Made by a program: the position numbers and the translations under genes. A DNA stretch of 64,000 nucleotides from Foetidibacter luteolus (lineage in GTDB: Bacteria > Bacteroidota > Bacteroidia > Chitinophagales > Chitinophagaceae), in the NCBI RefSeq assembly GCF_009650435.1, contig NZ_VVIP01000028.1, positions 62,001 to 126,000 of the forward strand, written 5' to 3'. Under the pieces are notes generated by a model. The model searched no databases and had not been told where the DNA came from. It saw only the letters and a program-made list of their open reading frames with translations. Shown here piece by piece: positions 26,549 through 35,745 of the stretch (its first letter is position 1; every line of letters starts with the position of its first letter).

Positions 26549-26632
26549 TTTATGGGCCCGGCAGAAGAATAAGCAGGAGGCTTTACTTGCGTCGCACTCT
26601 TGTACGCCTTTATCGCTATGCAGCTTTTCCCA
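26549..26632 (+). repeat. dispersed repeat R1, copy 6
   Basis: TTTATGGGCCCGGCAGAAG, AGGAGGCTTTAC, core TTGCGTCGCACTCTTGTACG, then CCTTTATCGCTATGCAGC. Directly after the GLPGLI gene, same orientation. Confidence 0.8.
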
Positions 26633-26653
26633 CCATGTATAACATGAACGCTG

Positions 26654-28765
26654 TCAGGCTACATTATGCAGAGAGTTCTGTGACAGAGCATTGTAATATG
26701 CCAGTTGCGCTTCAAGCATTTTCTTATATGCAGCAAACTTATAATCATACAATACACCCGCAACTTCTACTGTAATCTGCCGCAGCTTGTTTAATTCATC
26801 ATTCTGAAATTCATTTGCCATAAAGTAATGATAGAACTTTTCGAGAAACACCTGTACATCATTATGTAAATCACTATGCTGTTCTTTATTGATAATACCC
26901 TCTTCCATCAACTCCTTCAATCTTGCCTTCAGGCGAAGCTCATGTTTATTTTTAAGCTCGCTTATCAGCCCGTTTATTTGTTCTAGCTGCAACTGGCCAT
27001 AATAAAAAGGTTGGATGCAGTTAATAACCGCGTTAGCGTCGGTAATATATGCCTGGTACTTTTCTGATGCCTGGTTAAACGATGCGTAATCTGCTTTAAC
27101 CTGTACATTATACCCGTAAAAAAAGCAATATGCCTGTTTATCCGCCTGTTGAAGTTCTTGCTTCTGGCTGGTTATTTCCTGTTCCAGTTGGGCAATCACC
27201 TGGTCGCAGTCGGTTGCTGAAAATTTTTGTCCGTCAAAATCAAAACTATTCACATCAATCTGCTTTTCTTTAATGGCTTTCACTATCTGCAAATCCCGTT
27301 CATTGTTGTTAATAAAAGAGTTTAATGCAGCCTTTTCAGTTGTAAACAATTGCTCTAACGAAGGCAACGACCTGGTGTTCATAGCGTCATCCACTTCCAA
27401 ATCTTTTAACTCAACAAAACGGCTATCATAATAGCCGTTGTACACTTCCGGCAGGCGGTACAGCTCATTTTTGTTTTCATACCACTCGGCATAAGCGCCG
27501 CTGTCCATTTTCTCCATCGCCTCTCCGTTTTTAATATTCCGGTAAAGGTTTTGGGTTAGCTGCTCCTGCAGCTGCATTGTATTGTTAAACACCACCCAGG
27601 CCGAAGTTTCGTCGGGCAGTACCTGTATATCAAGTTTGTCAAGATGCGCTTTTCTCTCGGCCAACTCCGGATGGCTGGCCCACTGGTCTTTGTAATTTAT
27701 CCTTGACTTGGAAAATGAATGCACAAACTCAAACGATACTTCCGGCAGTCCTTGCCTAACCGGAAGTTTATACCTGTTGGCCATATTGCGAAAAACTGCC
27801 AACTGGTTATCAAAAATGTTAGCTGAACAACGCTTTTGTTTCAACAGTTCATCAGCATTGTCAACCGCGGTATTATAGCAGCCTGCCGCGACTTCTATCC
27901 TGCTTAAGCCACTTATAACATTATTACCGCCTGCAACGCTGGCGGCTACAGCATCGGCATGAAATTCCATTTCACGGCTAAGGCTCATATAGTTCTTATT
28001 GATCAATTTATACATTTGCCTTAGTATGTACTGTATACCCTCAGCTATTTTAATGGTTATGGCGGCAAAAAAACTTAATACACCATCAATGCTGGCCCAA
28101 CTGTTTAGAAAAGTACCATACCCTGTATTTTCATACAGCATATTGTAAATAATGCGGTTTACATTGTAAGTAAAGCTTCCCAGCTTCATGCTTCGCTGGC
28201 TAAAATGACCAAATTCATGAGCAATAACGGCTTTAAGCTCGCTGATGTTAATGCTGTTCACTAATCCAAAACCTATTTCCAGGTTTTTACGAACAGGAAA
28301 AAACATGCTCCAGAAACTGGAATTATAAAAAACGCAGGCATTTACATCGGGAGATACAAATATCTTTTTGGGAAAAGCGGTATTCGTTTCCTTGCTAAGT
28401 TGTCTTATAAAGGCAAAAAGTTCAGGCTGTTCCTGTTCGGTAATCTGCACCCTGTTAGGGTTTTCGTTTTTTGAAACAGAGAAAATAAATTTTATAAGAA
28501 AAAAGATGACTGATACGCCAACCGCCATTAATCCCAGGCCAGCCAAAAGAGTGATTAGTTTGGGCATAGCCGCAATTATCAATACCCCCAGGTAGCAGCA
28601 GCCAACAGCCAACAACACCGCCCCCACAACCAGTAACAGGTACACAGCAAAAAACCATACAATGGAAACAATAACTTTTGCAACCTGCTTTTTAAAAGCG
28701 GCAGAGGGCTGCAGTTTTTCAGGAAGTACATTTTGGGGCGTAGGAGGGTACGCAAAGTTTTGCAT
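26654..28765 (-). CDS. M48 family membrane metallopeptidase
   Basis: A 703-residue membrane protease of the M48 (HtpX/Ste24-like) group. Two or three N-terminal membrane segments (about residues 33-60 and 62-97), then the zinc site HEFGH at residues 183-187 and the third ligand region MEFHADAVAASVAGG further on. The C-terminal 300 residues are helical and coiled-coil-like (ELKNKHELRLKARLKELMEEG). Members usually degrade misfolded membrane proteins, but the long C-terminal region is not typical of HtpX, so the substrate is uncertain. Monocistronic on the minus strand; upstream 315 bp gap contains only a truncated R2 copy next to the neighbouring kinase gene. Confidence 0.9.
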   Translation of the reverse strand: MQNFAYPPTPQNVLPEKLQPSAAFKKQVAKVIVSIVWFFAVYLLLVVGAVLLAVGCCYLGVLIIAAMPKLITLLAGLGLMAVGVSVIFFLIKFIFSVSKNENPNRVQITEQEQPELFAFIRQLSKETNTAFPKKIFVSPDVNACVFYNSSFWSMFFPVRKNLEIGFGLVNSINISELKAVIAHEFGHFSQRSMKLGSFTYNVNRIIYNMLYENTGYGTFLNSWASIDGVLSFFAAITIKIAEGIQYILRQMYKLINKNYMSLSREMEFHADAVAASVAGGNNVISGLSRIEVAAGCYNTAVDNADELLKQKRCSANIFDNQLAVFRNMANRYKLPVRQGLPEVSFEFVHSFSKSRINYKDQWASHPELAERKAHLDKLDIQVLPDETSAWVVFNNTMQLQEQLTQNLYRNIKNGEAMEKMDSGAYAEWYENKNELYRLPEVYNGYYDSRFVELKDLEVDDAMNTRSLPSLEQLFTTEKAALNSFINNNERDLQIVKAIKEKQIDVNSFDFDGQKFSATDCDQVIAQLEQEITSQKQELQQADKQAYCFFYGYNVQVKADYASFNQASEKYQAYITDANAVINCIQPFYYGQLQLEQINGLISELKNKHELRLKARLKELMEEGIINKEQHSDLHNDVQVFLEKFYHYFMANEFQNDELNKLRQITVEVAGVLYDYKFAAYKKMLEAQLAYYNALSQNSLHNVA

Positions 28766-29011
28766 GTTGTTTGGGTTTAGGATACAATTTTAATAAAAAA
28801 ACAAACCCTGGGAAATAGGTTAAATCAATTTTAATTGCCCTTAGCCAGGCAATCACACATGTTTAATCATCAAAATCATTAAATTTTTTCTTGCTGACAA
28901 CCACATACAACCATTAATCGTTATAACAAGTGGATTTAACGGGGTTTATTTGAACGGGGCGGGTAGTAAAGTACCCGCTCTGTTAGTTTAGCTAATGGCA
29001 TAACTGGCTGG

Positions 29012-29076
29012 TATACTGCGCTATCAGCAGCTTGTTGCACTTTGGGGTGAGGGATTGTAGCGGCTACCCGGTGAGA
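29012..29076 (+). repeat. dispersed repeat R2, truncated copy 4
   Basis: Contains only the left part of R2 (GCACTTTGGGGTGAGGG, GGATTGTAGCGGCTACC) and stops 4 bp before the histidine kinase stop codon. The rest of the 28766-29080 gap shows nothing that I can identify. Confidence 0.7.
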
Positions 29077-29080
29077 AAAA

Positions 29081-31156
29081 TTAACTGGCAGAAAAATTGA
29101 TGGGCAGGGAAACGAAAAAAATGGTACCGCAGCCGTTGTTATTTTCAAACCATATTTTTCCATTGTGGGCTTCAATAATCTGCCGGGTAATGTACAGGCC
29201 CAGCCCAAACGAAGGCTCGCCCTGGGTACCTTTTCTTTTTGCTGTAAGGGTCATATTAAAAATCTCTTCCTTCAGCTCCGTGGGTATGCCAATGCCATGG
29301 TCTTCTACCGCCACCATAATATGTGCCCCATCCTCTTTCATTCTTATAGTAATGGTTTCCTGTGCAGGACTAAATTTTACAGCGTTGGCAATAAGGTTAC
29401 TGAATACCCTCCAGAGTTTCTCCCTGTCTGCATGTATGCTTGCCTGAACAGGATAAAACTCAAGCTGCTGTTTCTTTTCCGCTGCTTTTGGCTGCAACTG
29501 TTTTACACAATAATCCAGCAGGTGGTCAAGCTCTACAGGCACTTTTTCTATGTCTTTAACAGAGGCATTTGTTTGCAGCAGGTCGTCAATAAGGGAAAGG
29601 GCATCAGTACCGCTTTTTTGCATGATGCGCACCATTTCTTTTTTCTCGTTTTCGCTAAGCCATTCGTTAACCTGCATTTCAGCAAAGTTAAGCATGGCGC
29701 TAACGGGGTTACGCAGGTCATGCGCAATTACCTTCATCATGCGGGTATTTTCATACTGGCTTTTTTCAAGTGCCTCAAGCGCTTTCTGCATTTGCCCGTT
29801 ACGGGTATTTATTTCTTTGTTAAGGCCTATTAACTGGGATACATTGCGGCGGGACTGACGGTACAACCGCCATACAAGTACGGTAATGATAACCGCCATT
29901 AACAGGCAGATGATAATGATGTATAAATACAGCTTTTGTGTTTGCTCTTTTTCTTTGGCCAATACCAGTTCCTGCGTACGTTCCAGGTACTGCAACTGTT
30001 TACGTATGTCCTGCTCAGGGCTTGGCTTTGATGCGGAGGTAACTGAATCATTTAAGCTTAGGTATTGCAGAATATCTCCGTAAGCATTTTTATAATCGCC
30101 CTGCTGCGCCAGGGCAGCGGCCCGCAAACGCAGGTACCTTTCACGGTGCTGTACACTGCCATTAACACTATCCAGCCATACCTTCATGTTTCCGATTACC
30201 TGTTGCGCTTTTTTTGGTTCAGACCTTTTTAAATAAAAACCAGCCAGCCGTTCCCTGGTGTATTGGGCATCTTCTTCTGCACGGTTTGGCTTACTGGTTA
30301 GCGCTATGCTTTCTTTCAACACACGTTCTGCAGCGGTATCGTTGCCCATATCCATCAACAGCTTGCCCATATTGCCATACACTACACCTTTGGCTGTTTC
30401 AATATAATCCGTGCGGTCTGTAAAAACCAAAGCATGTTTGTTGATAAAATCAAAGGCCAGGTTATAATAGTGCAGGGCGCTGTCTTTAATACCAGCATTG
30501 CTGTAACAAAGGCCTATATCATCCAGGTGCATTTGTTTGTAAACAAACCTTATAAAAGGGTCTTTCTCTTTGTCCATTTCAGCAAACGCCTGGTGAAAAA
30601 CGGGTATTGCCTCCCTGTAATTCCGCTGCTTGTATAATTCGTATGCCAGCCTTGAGTAATAACCAACAGATGATGGCAACCCCTTCATTTTCCTGCTTAC
30701 AATATCTTTTGCCTGGTAGTATAATGCAAATGCGGCTTCGTACCTGTTAAGGGCCATCAACGCATCGCCTTTAAAAAAGAGGGCTTTAACATAATCGCCG
30801 GTGTATTGCCCGTTTATGTACGGCTCATGTATTATAAACAACATACTGTCAGCGTACAGGGTAGCGCTGTCGTAGTCCCTCTCTATGGTAAAATAGTAAT
30901 CCCTTATTTTGTCGTACTTGCGGTAAATATCACCCCGGCCGGGCTTAAAACGTTGGTACGATGTATCCAGGTAATGCATCATGGCGCCCCGCCTGAAACC
31001 GGAGACTTTAGACAATACGGAATCTACAATAACCGGGTTATCGGGCACGGTTTTGCTGCCATTGTTACAAGCCATTAAAAAAAAGAAAACCAGGTGCAGG
31101 GATACTGCTGAAGCTGTTTTGGTGGATTTACAAAAATAAAACAGGCCTATAGCCAT
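29081..31156 (-). CDS. TPR-containing sensor histidine kinase
   Basis: A 691-residue membrane sensor kinase. ATG 31156 gives a hydrophobic N-terminus with lipobox-like FLMAC followed by a polar stretch; then roughly 330 residues of tetratricopeptide-type helices (ALFFKGDALMALNRYEAAFALY, LAYELYKQRNYREAIPVFHQAF, DIGLCYSNAGIKDSALHYYNLA), one membrane segment (LYLYIIIICLLMAVIITVLVW), then HisKA with H-box VIAHDLRNPVSAMLNF and an ATPase domain with NLIANAVKFSP (N box), EDHGIGIP and FGLGLYITRQI. No response regulator is adjacent. Promoter-like TACATTTG lies 22 bp upstream. A truncated R2 repeat touches the 3' end. Confidence 0.92.
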   Translation of the reverse strand: MAIGLFYFCKSTKTASAVSLHLVFFFLMACNNGSKTVPDNPVIVDSVLSKVSGFRRGAMMHYLDTSYQRFKPGRGDIYRKYDKIRDYYFTIERDYDSATLYADSMLFIIHEPYINGQYTGDYVKALFFKGDALMALNRYEAAFALYYQAKDIVSRKMKGLPSSVGYYSRLAYELYKQRNYREAIPVFHQAFAEMDKEKDPFIRFVYKQMHLDDIGLCYSNAGIKDSALHYYNLAFDFINKHALVFTDRTDYIETAKGVVYGNMGKLLMDMGNDTAAERVLKESIALTSKPNRAEEDAQYTRERLAGFYLKRSEPKKAQQVIGNMKVWLDSVNGSVQHRERYLRLRAAALAQQGDYKNAYGDILQYLSLNDSVTSASKPSPEQDIRKQLQYLERTQELVLAKEKEQTQKLYLYIIIICLLMAVIITVLVWRLYRQSRRNVSQLIGLNKEINTRNGQMQKALEALEKSQYENTRMMKVIAHDLRNPVSAMLNFAEMQVNEWLSENEKKEMVRIMQKSGTDALSLIDDLLQTNASVKDIEKVPVELDHLLDYCVKQLQPKAAEKKQQLEFYPVQASIHADREKLWRVFSNLIANAVKFSPAQETITIRMKEDGAHIMVAVEDHGIGIPTELKEEIFNMTLTAKRKGTQGEPSFGLGLYITRQIIEAHNGKIWFENNNGCGTIFFVSLPINFSAS

Positions 31157-31177
31157 TACGGGAGTTTTATTAACCGG

Positions 31178-31185
31178 CAAATGTA
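31178..31185 (-). promoter_or_regulatory. predicted -7 box of the histidine kinase gene
   Basis: TACATTTG on the minus strand matches TAnnTTTG exactly, 22 bases upstream of the ATG at 31156. No clear upstream TTTG partner. Confidence 0.4.
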
Positions 31186-31380
31186 GTTTAATTAGCCAGA
31201 CGAACACCGGCCTGCTCTTTTAATTTTACCGTAATGTACAGTGGCCAACAGCATAATTACAAGGCAATTTTTTTTACCGGATTACAAGAAGTGTCTCCCC
31301 CAAAAAACACCAATGCCCATTTGTAACAGTCCCATACAGAGCATGGCTATGCCTTTTGATGGCCATTTATAAAACCTTTC

Positions 31381-31518
31381 CGCGAAAGCAGCCGCGTGTT
31401 GCACTTTCGGGTGAGGGATTGCAGCGGTTACCCCGCTGAGGCCATCGCAGCCCGGCTTTGTGGCGGAGTAATAGCGGAAAGCCCGGCCCGAGGTACGAGG
31501 GACACCCCCTAAAAAAAT
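31381..31518 (+). repeat. dispersed repeat R2, copy 5
   Basis: GTGTTGCACTTTCGGGTGAG, GGATTGCAGCGGTTACCCC, GAGGCCATCGCAGCCC, GAGTAATAGCGGAAAGCCCG, ending GGGACACCCCC. Lies in the 537 bp divergent gap 31157-31693; the rest of that gap shows no gene. Confidence 0.8.
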
Positions 31519-31693
31519 TCTACCACAGTATAACGCAGCAACCCAGCCATGCAGCGATGGGGATTGCAGCAAAAACCGGAACGGCATAATACCCGCCCGT
31601 TTAAAGCATGCGAAGCTTTTTTTACCCATGTGGCCTCATTAACATTTTAGGGTTATTATTGCACCCAGGTATGTTTAATAGCTAACCAGTACT

Positions 31694-32332
31694 ATGGCAA
31701 AAATTCTTATACAGTTTGCCCACCCGGCATTTGGCAAATCAAAGGTTCACAAAACGCTGGTTAAATACAGCCGCGGCCTGCAGGGCGTAACCTTTAACGA
31801 CCTGTATGAGCTTTATCCTGACCTTCATATTGATGTGGCAAGAGAGAAAAACCTTTTGCTGCAGCATGATATTATTGTACTGCAGCACCCATTTTACTGG
31901 TACAGCGGACCCGCCATTATTAAGCAGTGGCTTGACCTGGTGCTGGAATACAACTGGGCATACGGGCCTGGCGGTAATGTATTGGAAGGGAAAAAAATGA
32001 TGAGCGCCATTTCCTGCGGGGGAAGTATAAATGCTTATACACAGGGCGGTTACAACCGTTATCCTGTAACAGACTTTCTGTTACCCTTTAAACAAACAGC
32101 TTACCTGTGCAAAATGAACTGGCTTCCGCCATTTGTAATACATAGTACATACCGCCAAAAAGCCGGCGGGCTTGAAGCACTTGCCAGCCAGTACACAGAC
32201 ATTTTAACAGCGCTGGTAAACGAACAAATAGCGCCGGAACAATATAACCAGGCAACTTATATAAATGATATTGAGCTTGCCATAGCAGATGCCGGAGCGG
32301 TTAACATTACTGAAGGAAAAACCGAAAACTGA
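31694..32332 (+). CDS. NAD(P)H-dependent flavin oxidoreductase, KefF/MdaB-like
   Basis: A 212-residue flavodoxin-fold quinone reductase. Begins AKILIQFAHPAFGKSKVHKTL, with the FMN-binding loop, then VLQHPFYWYSGPAIIKQWLDLV, WAYGPGGNVLEGKKMMSAISCGG and the C-terminal LPPFVIHSTY, all typical of the NAD(P)H oxidoreductase/KefF group. Such proteins reduce quinones or serve as ancillary subunits of glutathione-gated potassium exporters; no kef gene is next to it, so a general quinone reductase is the safer reading. Cytoplasmic, single gene. Converges on the PepSY gene 65 bp downstream. Confidence 0.88.
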   Translation: MAKILIQFAHPAFGKSKVHKTLVKYSRGLQGVTFNDLYELYPDLHIDVAREKNLLLQHDIIVLQHPFYWYSGPAIIKQWLDLVLEYNWAYGPGGNVLEGKKMMSAISCGGSINAYTQGGYNRYPVTDFLLPFKQTAYLCKMNWLPPFVIHSTYRQKAGGLEALASQYTDILTALVNEQIAPEQYNQATYINDIELAIADAGAVNITEGKTEN

Positions 32333-32397
32333 AGAAGGACTGGAAGAGCCGGCGGAGAAATGCACGGCGTTTAGTCTATACTTCCAATACAACAGGG

Positions 32398-33537
32398 TTA
32401 GCCTTTTTGACCTTTTTTTGCAGGCCTGTCTTTCTTTTTTTTACCCCACCATAAAACAAAACCGGTAACAGGCAGGCTGGCAGCAATAAGGCTTGCGCAG
32501 AAAGCAAGTATTTTACCGGGCAGGCCCAATATAGCGCCTACATGCACATCATAATTCATGCGCATTATTTTATCGGCTACGGTGGCATCTTTAAAGCTGC
32601 CATACGCATGCTTAACCGGTATTTCTTTAAGGGTGTATTGGTCGTAAAAATGATAGTCAGCTTTCCAGTAAGTAGATGCATCCGGGTTAATGGCAGCTTC
32701 AATGCTGGATGAGTCGGTTTCGGGGAAATGCATATCAATGATGGCAGCCGTGGGGTTTTCCGCACTTACTTTTTGCCAAATGGCATCTACCGGCGAAGCA
32801 GCAACAGCTTGTGATTTTTTAGTTTTGTCAGAGAGGCTTTCCGCAAACTCCACCTGTGCCTTACCGCCGGATGTTACCCAGTACACAGATTTGGCAAACC
32901 ACTGAAAACCCCAAACCAACCCGGTAAGAGCGATAAAAATCACAATCCACGTCATATAAAAACCCAGCACATTGTGCAGGTCGTAATTAACCCTGCGCCA
33001 TTTGGCATTCCACTTAATTGTAAAGCGTTGCTTGCGGGCTGCCTTATTTTTAGGCCACCACAAAATAAGGCCGGTAATAATCATGACAACGAATATCAAT
33101 GTAGCCGAAGCCACAATTGGCTGACCTATAGCTGGCGGCAGCCACAGGTAAAAGTGGCCCATTAATACTACCCTGAAGAACTCGGTGTTCATATTCTGCA
33201 GATTAAGCACCTGTCCACTGTAAGGGTTTATGTGTATAAGGTAATAGTACTCAGGGTCTGCATTATAAAAAGCAGCTACCGCAGCTTTGTTTTTGTCGCC
33301 GTAAGATATGCTGTGCAGTTTTTTATCCGGCAGTTGTGCCAACGCTATTTTCTTAAGCTCGGTAGGAGGTAAAAAGGGTTTGCTCTCTTGTTGCACATAC
33401 TGGTAAGGCTCGGTAAAATGCTTTATTTCTCTTTCAAAAGCCAGTATGCAGCCCGTTATCCCAAGGAACAATACGATAAGCCCGGACGCAAGACCTAACC
33501 AAAGGTGCGCCTTAAGTATTATTTTTTTAAAATTCAT
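32398..33537 (-). CDS. PepSY-associated TM helix domain protein
   Basis: A 379-residue inner-membrane protein of the PepSY_TM family, often tied to ferric siderophore reduction. Four membrane segments: the first at residues 12-33 (LWLGLASGLIVLFLGITGCIL followed by AFERE), one near 140-160 (LIFVVMIITGLILWWPKNK), one near 190-215 (FYMTWIVIFIALTGLVWGF) and the last near 345-370 (SLIAASLPVTGFVLWWGKKKK). Conserved histidines LHNVLGFYM and MNYDVHVGAILGLPGK may bind heme. The basic C-terminal tail is cytoplasmic. No TonB receptor is next to it, so the iron link is inference from family. Confidence 0.9.
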   Translation of the reverse strand: MNFKKIILKAHLWLGLASGLIVLFLGITGCILAFEREIKHFTEPYQYVQQESKPFLPPTELKKIALAQLPDKKLHSISYGDKNKAAVAAFYNADPEYYYLIHINPYSGQVLNLQNMNTEFFRVVLMGHFYLWLPPAIGQPIVASATLIFVVMIITGLILWWPKNKAARKQRFTIKWNAKWRRVNYDLHNVLGFYMTWIVIFIALTGLVWGFQWFAKSVYWVTSGGKAQVEFAESLSDKTKKSQAVAASPVDAIWQKVSAENPTAAIIDMHFPETDSSSIEAAINPDASTYWKADYHFYDQYTLKEIPVKHAYGSFKDATVADKIMRMNYDVHVGAILGLPGKILAFCASLIAASLPVTGFVLWWGKKKKDRPAKKGQKG

Positions 33538-33716
33538 GCAATGCTTAGTAAGTGCTAATTTGATGAAGCCAGGTTATACGTATGCTTACGCAGTACCGGG
33601 GTTATGCCAGCATTGCAAATGTGTGCCGCAGAAGTGGTAATGATTTATAAAATCAGGAAAAACTTTTACGTAAAGCGGAATGGGGTATGTTTGGTTAAAC
33701 CTTAAAAAGCTTTTGT

Positions 33717-34100
33717 TCAGTTTTTCTTTTTGGCTTTGGTAACCGCCATAGCCGCATTTTCCTTCACCCTGAACTTTACAATTTTTGTTACCAGGGCGAG
33801 GGGCAAGGGCTCATTTAATGGAAATTGAACGGAACCTTTGGCGCTTTTGTAGCGGGATAACTCTTTTTTAAAAGCTTCAATGCCAGAGGGTGTAGGGTAA
33901 AAGCCGATGTGGTTTTCGTAGCAGGCAAAGTAAACCAGCATCCCCCTCAGTTTATAAGCCGGCATTTGATAACTGATCGTTTCTTCAGCCCCCGGCGCAG
34001 CAGCTTTAATAGTTTGGCGCAACTGCTGCAGCAGCAACTGTATACCAGGAGAAAAACCGGCTATATATTCATCCACGTTGGCTACCTGTACTTTTTGCAT
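33717..34100 (-). CDS. DUF1801 family protein
   Basis: A 127-residue cytoplasmic protein of DUF1801 (YdhG-like; sometimes labelled iron chaperone from the frataxin-like fold). Family text: VDEYIAGFSPGIQLLLQQLR, EETISYQMPAYKLRGMLVYF and HIGFYPTPSGIEAFKKELSRY, followed by GSVQFPLNEPLPLALVTKIV and a lysine-rich tail. Function unproven. A second, unrelated-looking DUF1801 member lies at 48669. It sits alone between a PepSY gene and a divergent membrane protein. Confidence 0.85.
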   Translation of the reverse strand: MQKVQVANVDEYIAGFSPGIQLLLQQLRQTIKAAAPGAEETISYQMPAYKLRGMLVYFACYENHIGFYPTPSGIEAFKKELSRYKSAKGSVQFPLNEPLPLALVTKIVKFRVKENAAMAVTKAKKKN

Positions 34101-34290
34101 AAGGGTAACCTGTTTATTTCATTTAACAGGCAGGCTAAGATAATTTTCTTCCTCCTTAAATGCAAGCGTGTATCTGCTTTCCGGCTGTACAAGCTAACAT
34201 AAGCTGATGAAAGCCTTAATGCATGCTGTTTGTCATCATAAAAACAGAGCCACTACTCACCTACCTTACCTTAAACAAAATACGCATTGT

Positions 34291-34785
34291 ATGAAAGGTC
34301 TTGAAAATCCAACTTACCTTTTGTTACTGATTATTTCTAACGTTGCCGCATTGCTAATGATTGTATTGGCTGTTAAGTGGCCGCGCATTTCCCGGATGGT
34401 ATTGGCCACTCTTTTTGGCTGGGCATGCTATATAAACTGGAAAACATCGCAACTAACACCACAGGTATACCTTGAGTACGGCAATCTTGCATGGACACCC
34501 TTTTACCGCGAATTTATTAATGGCTGGTTTGCCGGCAATATAAAGCTTGCCGTAGGCGGTATAGCTACCTGCCAGGGATTGATAGCGCTGGGCCTGCTGG
34601 CGGGTGGCCGCCTGCTAAAGATTGCCGGCACGGGCGCCATACTATTTCTGCTGGCTATAATACCCCTTGGCGTAGGCTCCGGGTTTCCCGCTACACTGCT
34701 GATGGCCATTGCTATGCTGGTTACTTTAAGGAAGGCAAAAACACCCCTTATCAGCAAACGTTTACAACCAGTTGCCCCAAACTGA
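34291..34785 (+). CDS. integral membrane protein, hypothetical
   Basis: A 164-residue protein with four or five hydrophobic segments (about residues 6-30, 33-50, 85-110, 115-135, 137-155), separated by a loop with the text YLEYGNLAWTPFYREFINGWF. I do not recognise a characterised family; the pattern resembles DoxX-like or small membrane proteins of Bacteroidota. ATG 34291 (MKGLENPTYLLLLI) is preferred to 34207 because it places the first helix at the N-terminus. It converges on the SDR gene with only 5 bp between the stop codons. Confidence 0.72.
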   Translation: MKGLENPTYLLLLIISNVAALLMIVLAVKWPRISRMVLATLFGWACYINWKTSQLTPQVYLEYGNLAWTPFYREFINGWFAGNIKLAVGGIATCQGLIALGLLAGGRLLKIAGTGAILFLLAIIPLGVGSGFPATLLMAIAMLVTLRKAKTPLISKRLQPVAPN

Positions 34786-34790
34786 ACAAA

Positions 34791-35579
34791 TTACAAACTG
34801 CCCAGCCTGCCCCCATCTACTGGCAGGTTTATGCCATTAATAAAAGCCGCTGCAGGCGAACACAAGAAAGCCACCGCGGCGGCAAACTCTTCCGGCTCGC
34901 CCAGCCTTCCCGCAGGTACGGTGGACAATGTTTTCCGCAACACCTCATCCACAGAGGTATCATTGGCCTGTGCCTGCCTGCCAAAAAGATAATCCAGCCT
35001 GGCTGTTTTGGTAAAACCGGGCAACACATTGTTTACGGTTATGCCACAGGGGCCTAATTCGTTAGCCAGCGTTTTGGCCCAGTTGGCCACGGCGGCACGC
35101 ACGGTGTTGGATATGCCCAAACCTGCAGTTGGTTGCTTGGCCGAAACGGAAGTAACGTTTACAATACGGCCAAACCCTGCCGCTTTCATCCCCGGCACTA
35201 TGGCCTGCGCTAAAAGGTGCGCTGTTATCAGCAGCGACCGGAAGGATTTTTCCAGTTCTTCCGCTGCTGTATCAATCAAAGGCCCGGAAGGCGGGCCGCC
35301 GGAGTTGTTTACCAGTATGTGTATGGTATTGCCGCCGGCCAGGTATTGTTTAACGGTATGCTGTAATTGATAAGGCTGCCCGCTATCAGCAACAAGGCAA
35401 GTGTGTTGCTGCTGCTGCGATGCATCAAGCGATTGCAGCACTGTCTTTAATTTTTCTTCATTTCTTGCCAGCACAATTACATTGGCGCCGTTAAGGGCAA
35501 GCTCTTTTGCCGTAGCTGCGCCCAGCCCTTGCGATGCACCGCATACCAGCGCTGTTTTTCCGGTTAAGCTTAGGTTCAT
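34791..35579 (-). CDS. SDR-family protein lacking the usual catalytic Tyr/Lys
   Basis: A 262-residue Rossmann-fold protein of the short-chain dehydrogenase family. Cofactor loop ALVCGASQGLGAATAKEL replaces TGxxxGxG; LVNNSGGPPSGPL corresponds to NNAG; GRIVNVTSVSAKQP carries the conserved Ser. At the position of the catalytic YxxxK, this protein reads SNTVR (Ser and Arg instead of Tyr and Lys). That is a feature of the BKR-like SDR subgroup, related to ketoacyl-ACP reductases but without the full tetrad. It may therefore act on a different substrate or be non-catalytic. The C-terminal FINGINLPVDGGRLGSL is family-typical. Confidence 0.88.
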   Translation of the reverse strand: MNLSLTGKTALVCGASQGLGAATAKELALNGANVIVLARNEEKLKTVLQSLDASQQQQHTCLVADSGQPYQLQHTVKQYLAGGNTIHILVNNSGGPPSGPLIDTAAEELEKSFRSLLITAHLLAQAIVPGMKAAGFGRIVNVTSVSAKQPTAGLGISNTVRAAVANWAKTLANELGPCGITVNNVLPGFTKTARLDYLFGRQAQANDTSVDEVLRKTLSTVPAGRLGEPEEFAAAVAFLCSPAAAFINGINLPVDGGRLGSL

Positions 35580-35587
35580 AAGATTAT

Positions 35588-35676
35588 TTTTTATGGTACA
35601 GACTGAAGTTCTTCATGGGGACTTCCGTTGTGTCACTCACTTGTACGTCCGGTTTTTCATGGCGGCATTTAAGCGG
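35588..35676 (+). repeat. dispersed repeat R1, copy 7 (GTGTCAC subtype)
   Basis: TTTTTTATGGTACAGACTG, core GTTGTGTCACTCACTTGTACG, then TTTTTCATGGCGGCATTTAA. Followed immediately by the aldolase terminator hairpin. The copy sits between the SDR start and the aldolase stop. Confidence 0.8.
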
Positions 35677-35684
35677 GTACCATT

Positions 35685-35721
35685 AAGCACAAAGAGAAGC
35701 CCGGGGCTTCTCTTTGTGCTT
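35685..35721 (-). terminator. aldolase gene terminator
   Basis: AAGCACAAAGAGAAGCCC (35685-35702) and its near-exact complement GGGCTTCTCTTTGTGCTT, a stem of about 17 bp with a 2-4 base loop, 25 bp after the aldolase stop on the minus strand. Confidence 0.8.
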
Positions 35722-35745
35722 ATAACAATTCTATTTTCAAACAAG

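Noticed and set aside
26549..26632. R1 copies as simple transcription terminators
   Set aside because: They lack U-tracts, several sit in divergent or upstream positions, and separate strong terminators exist next to some copies.
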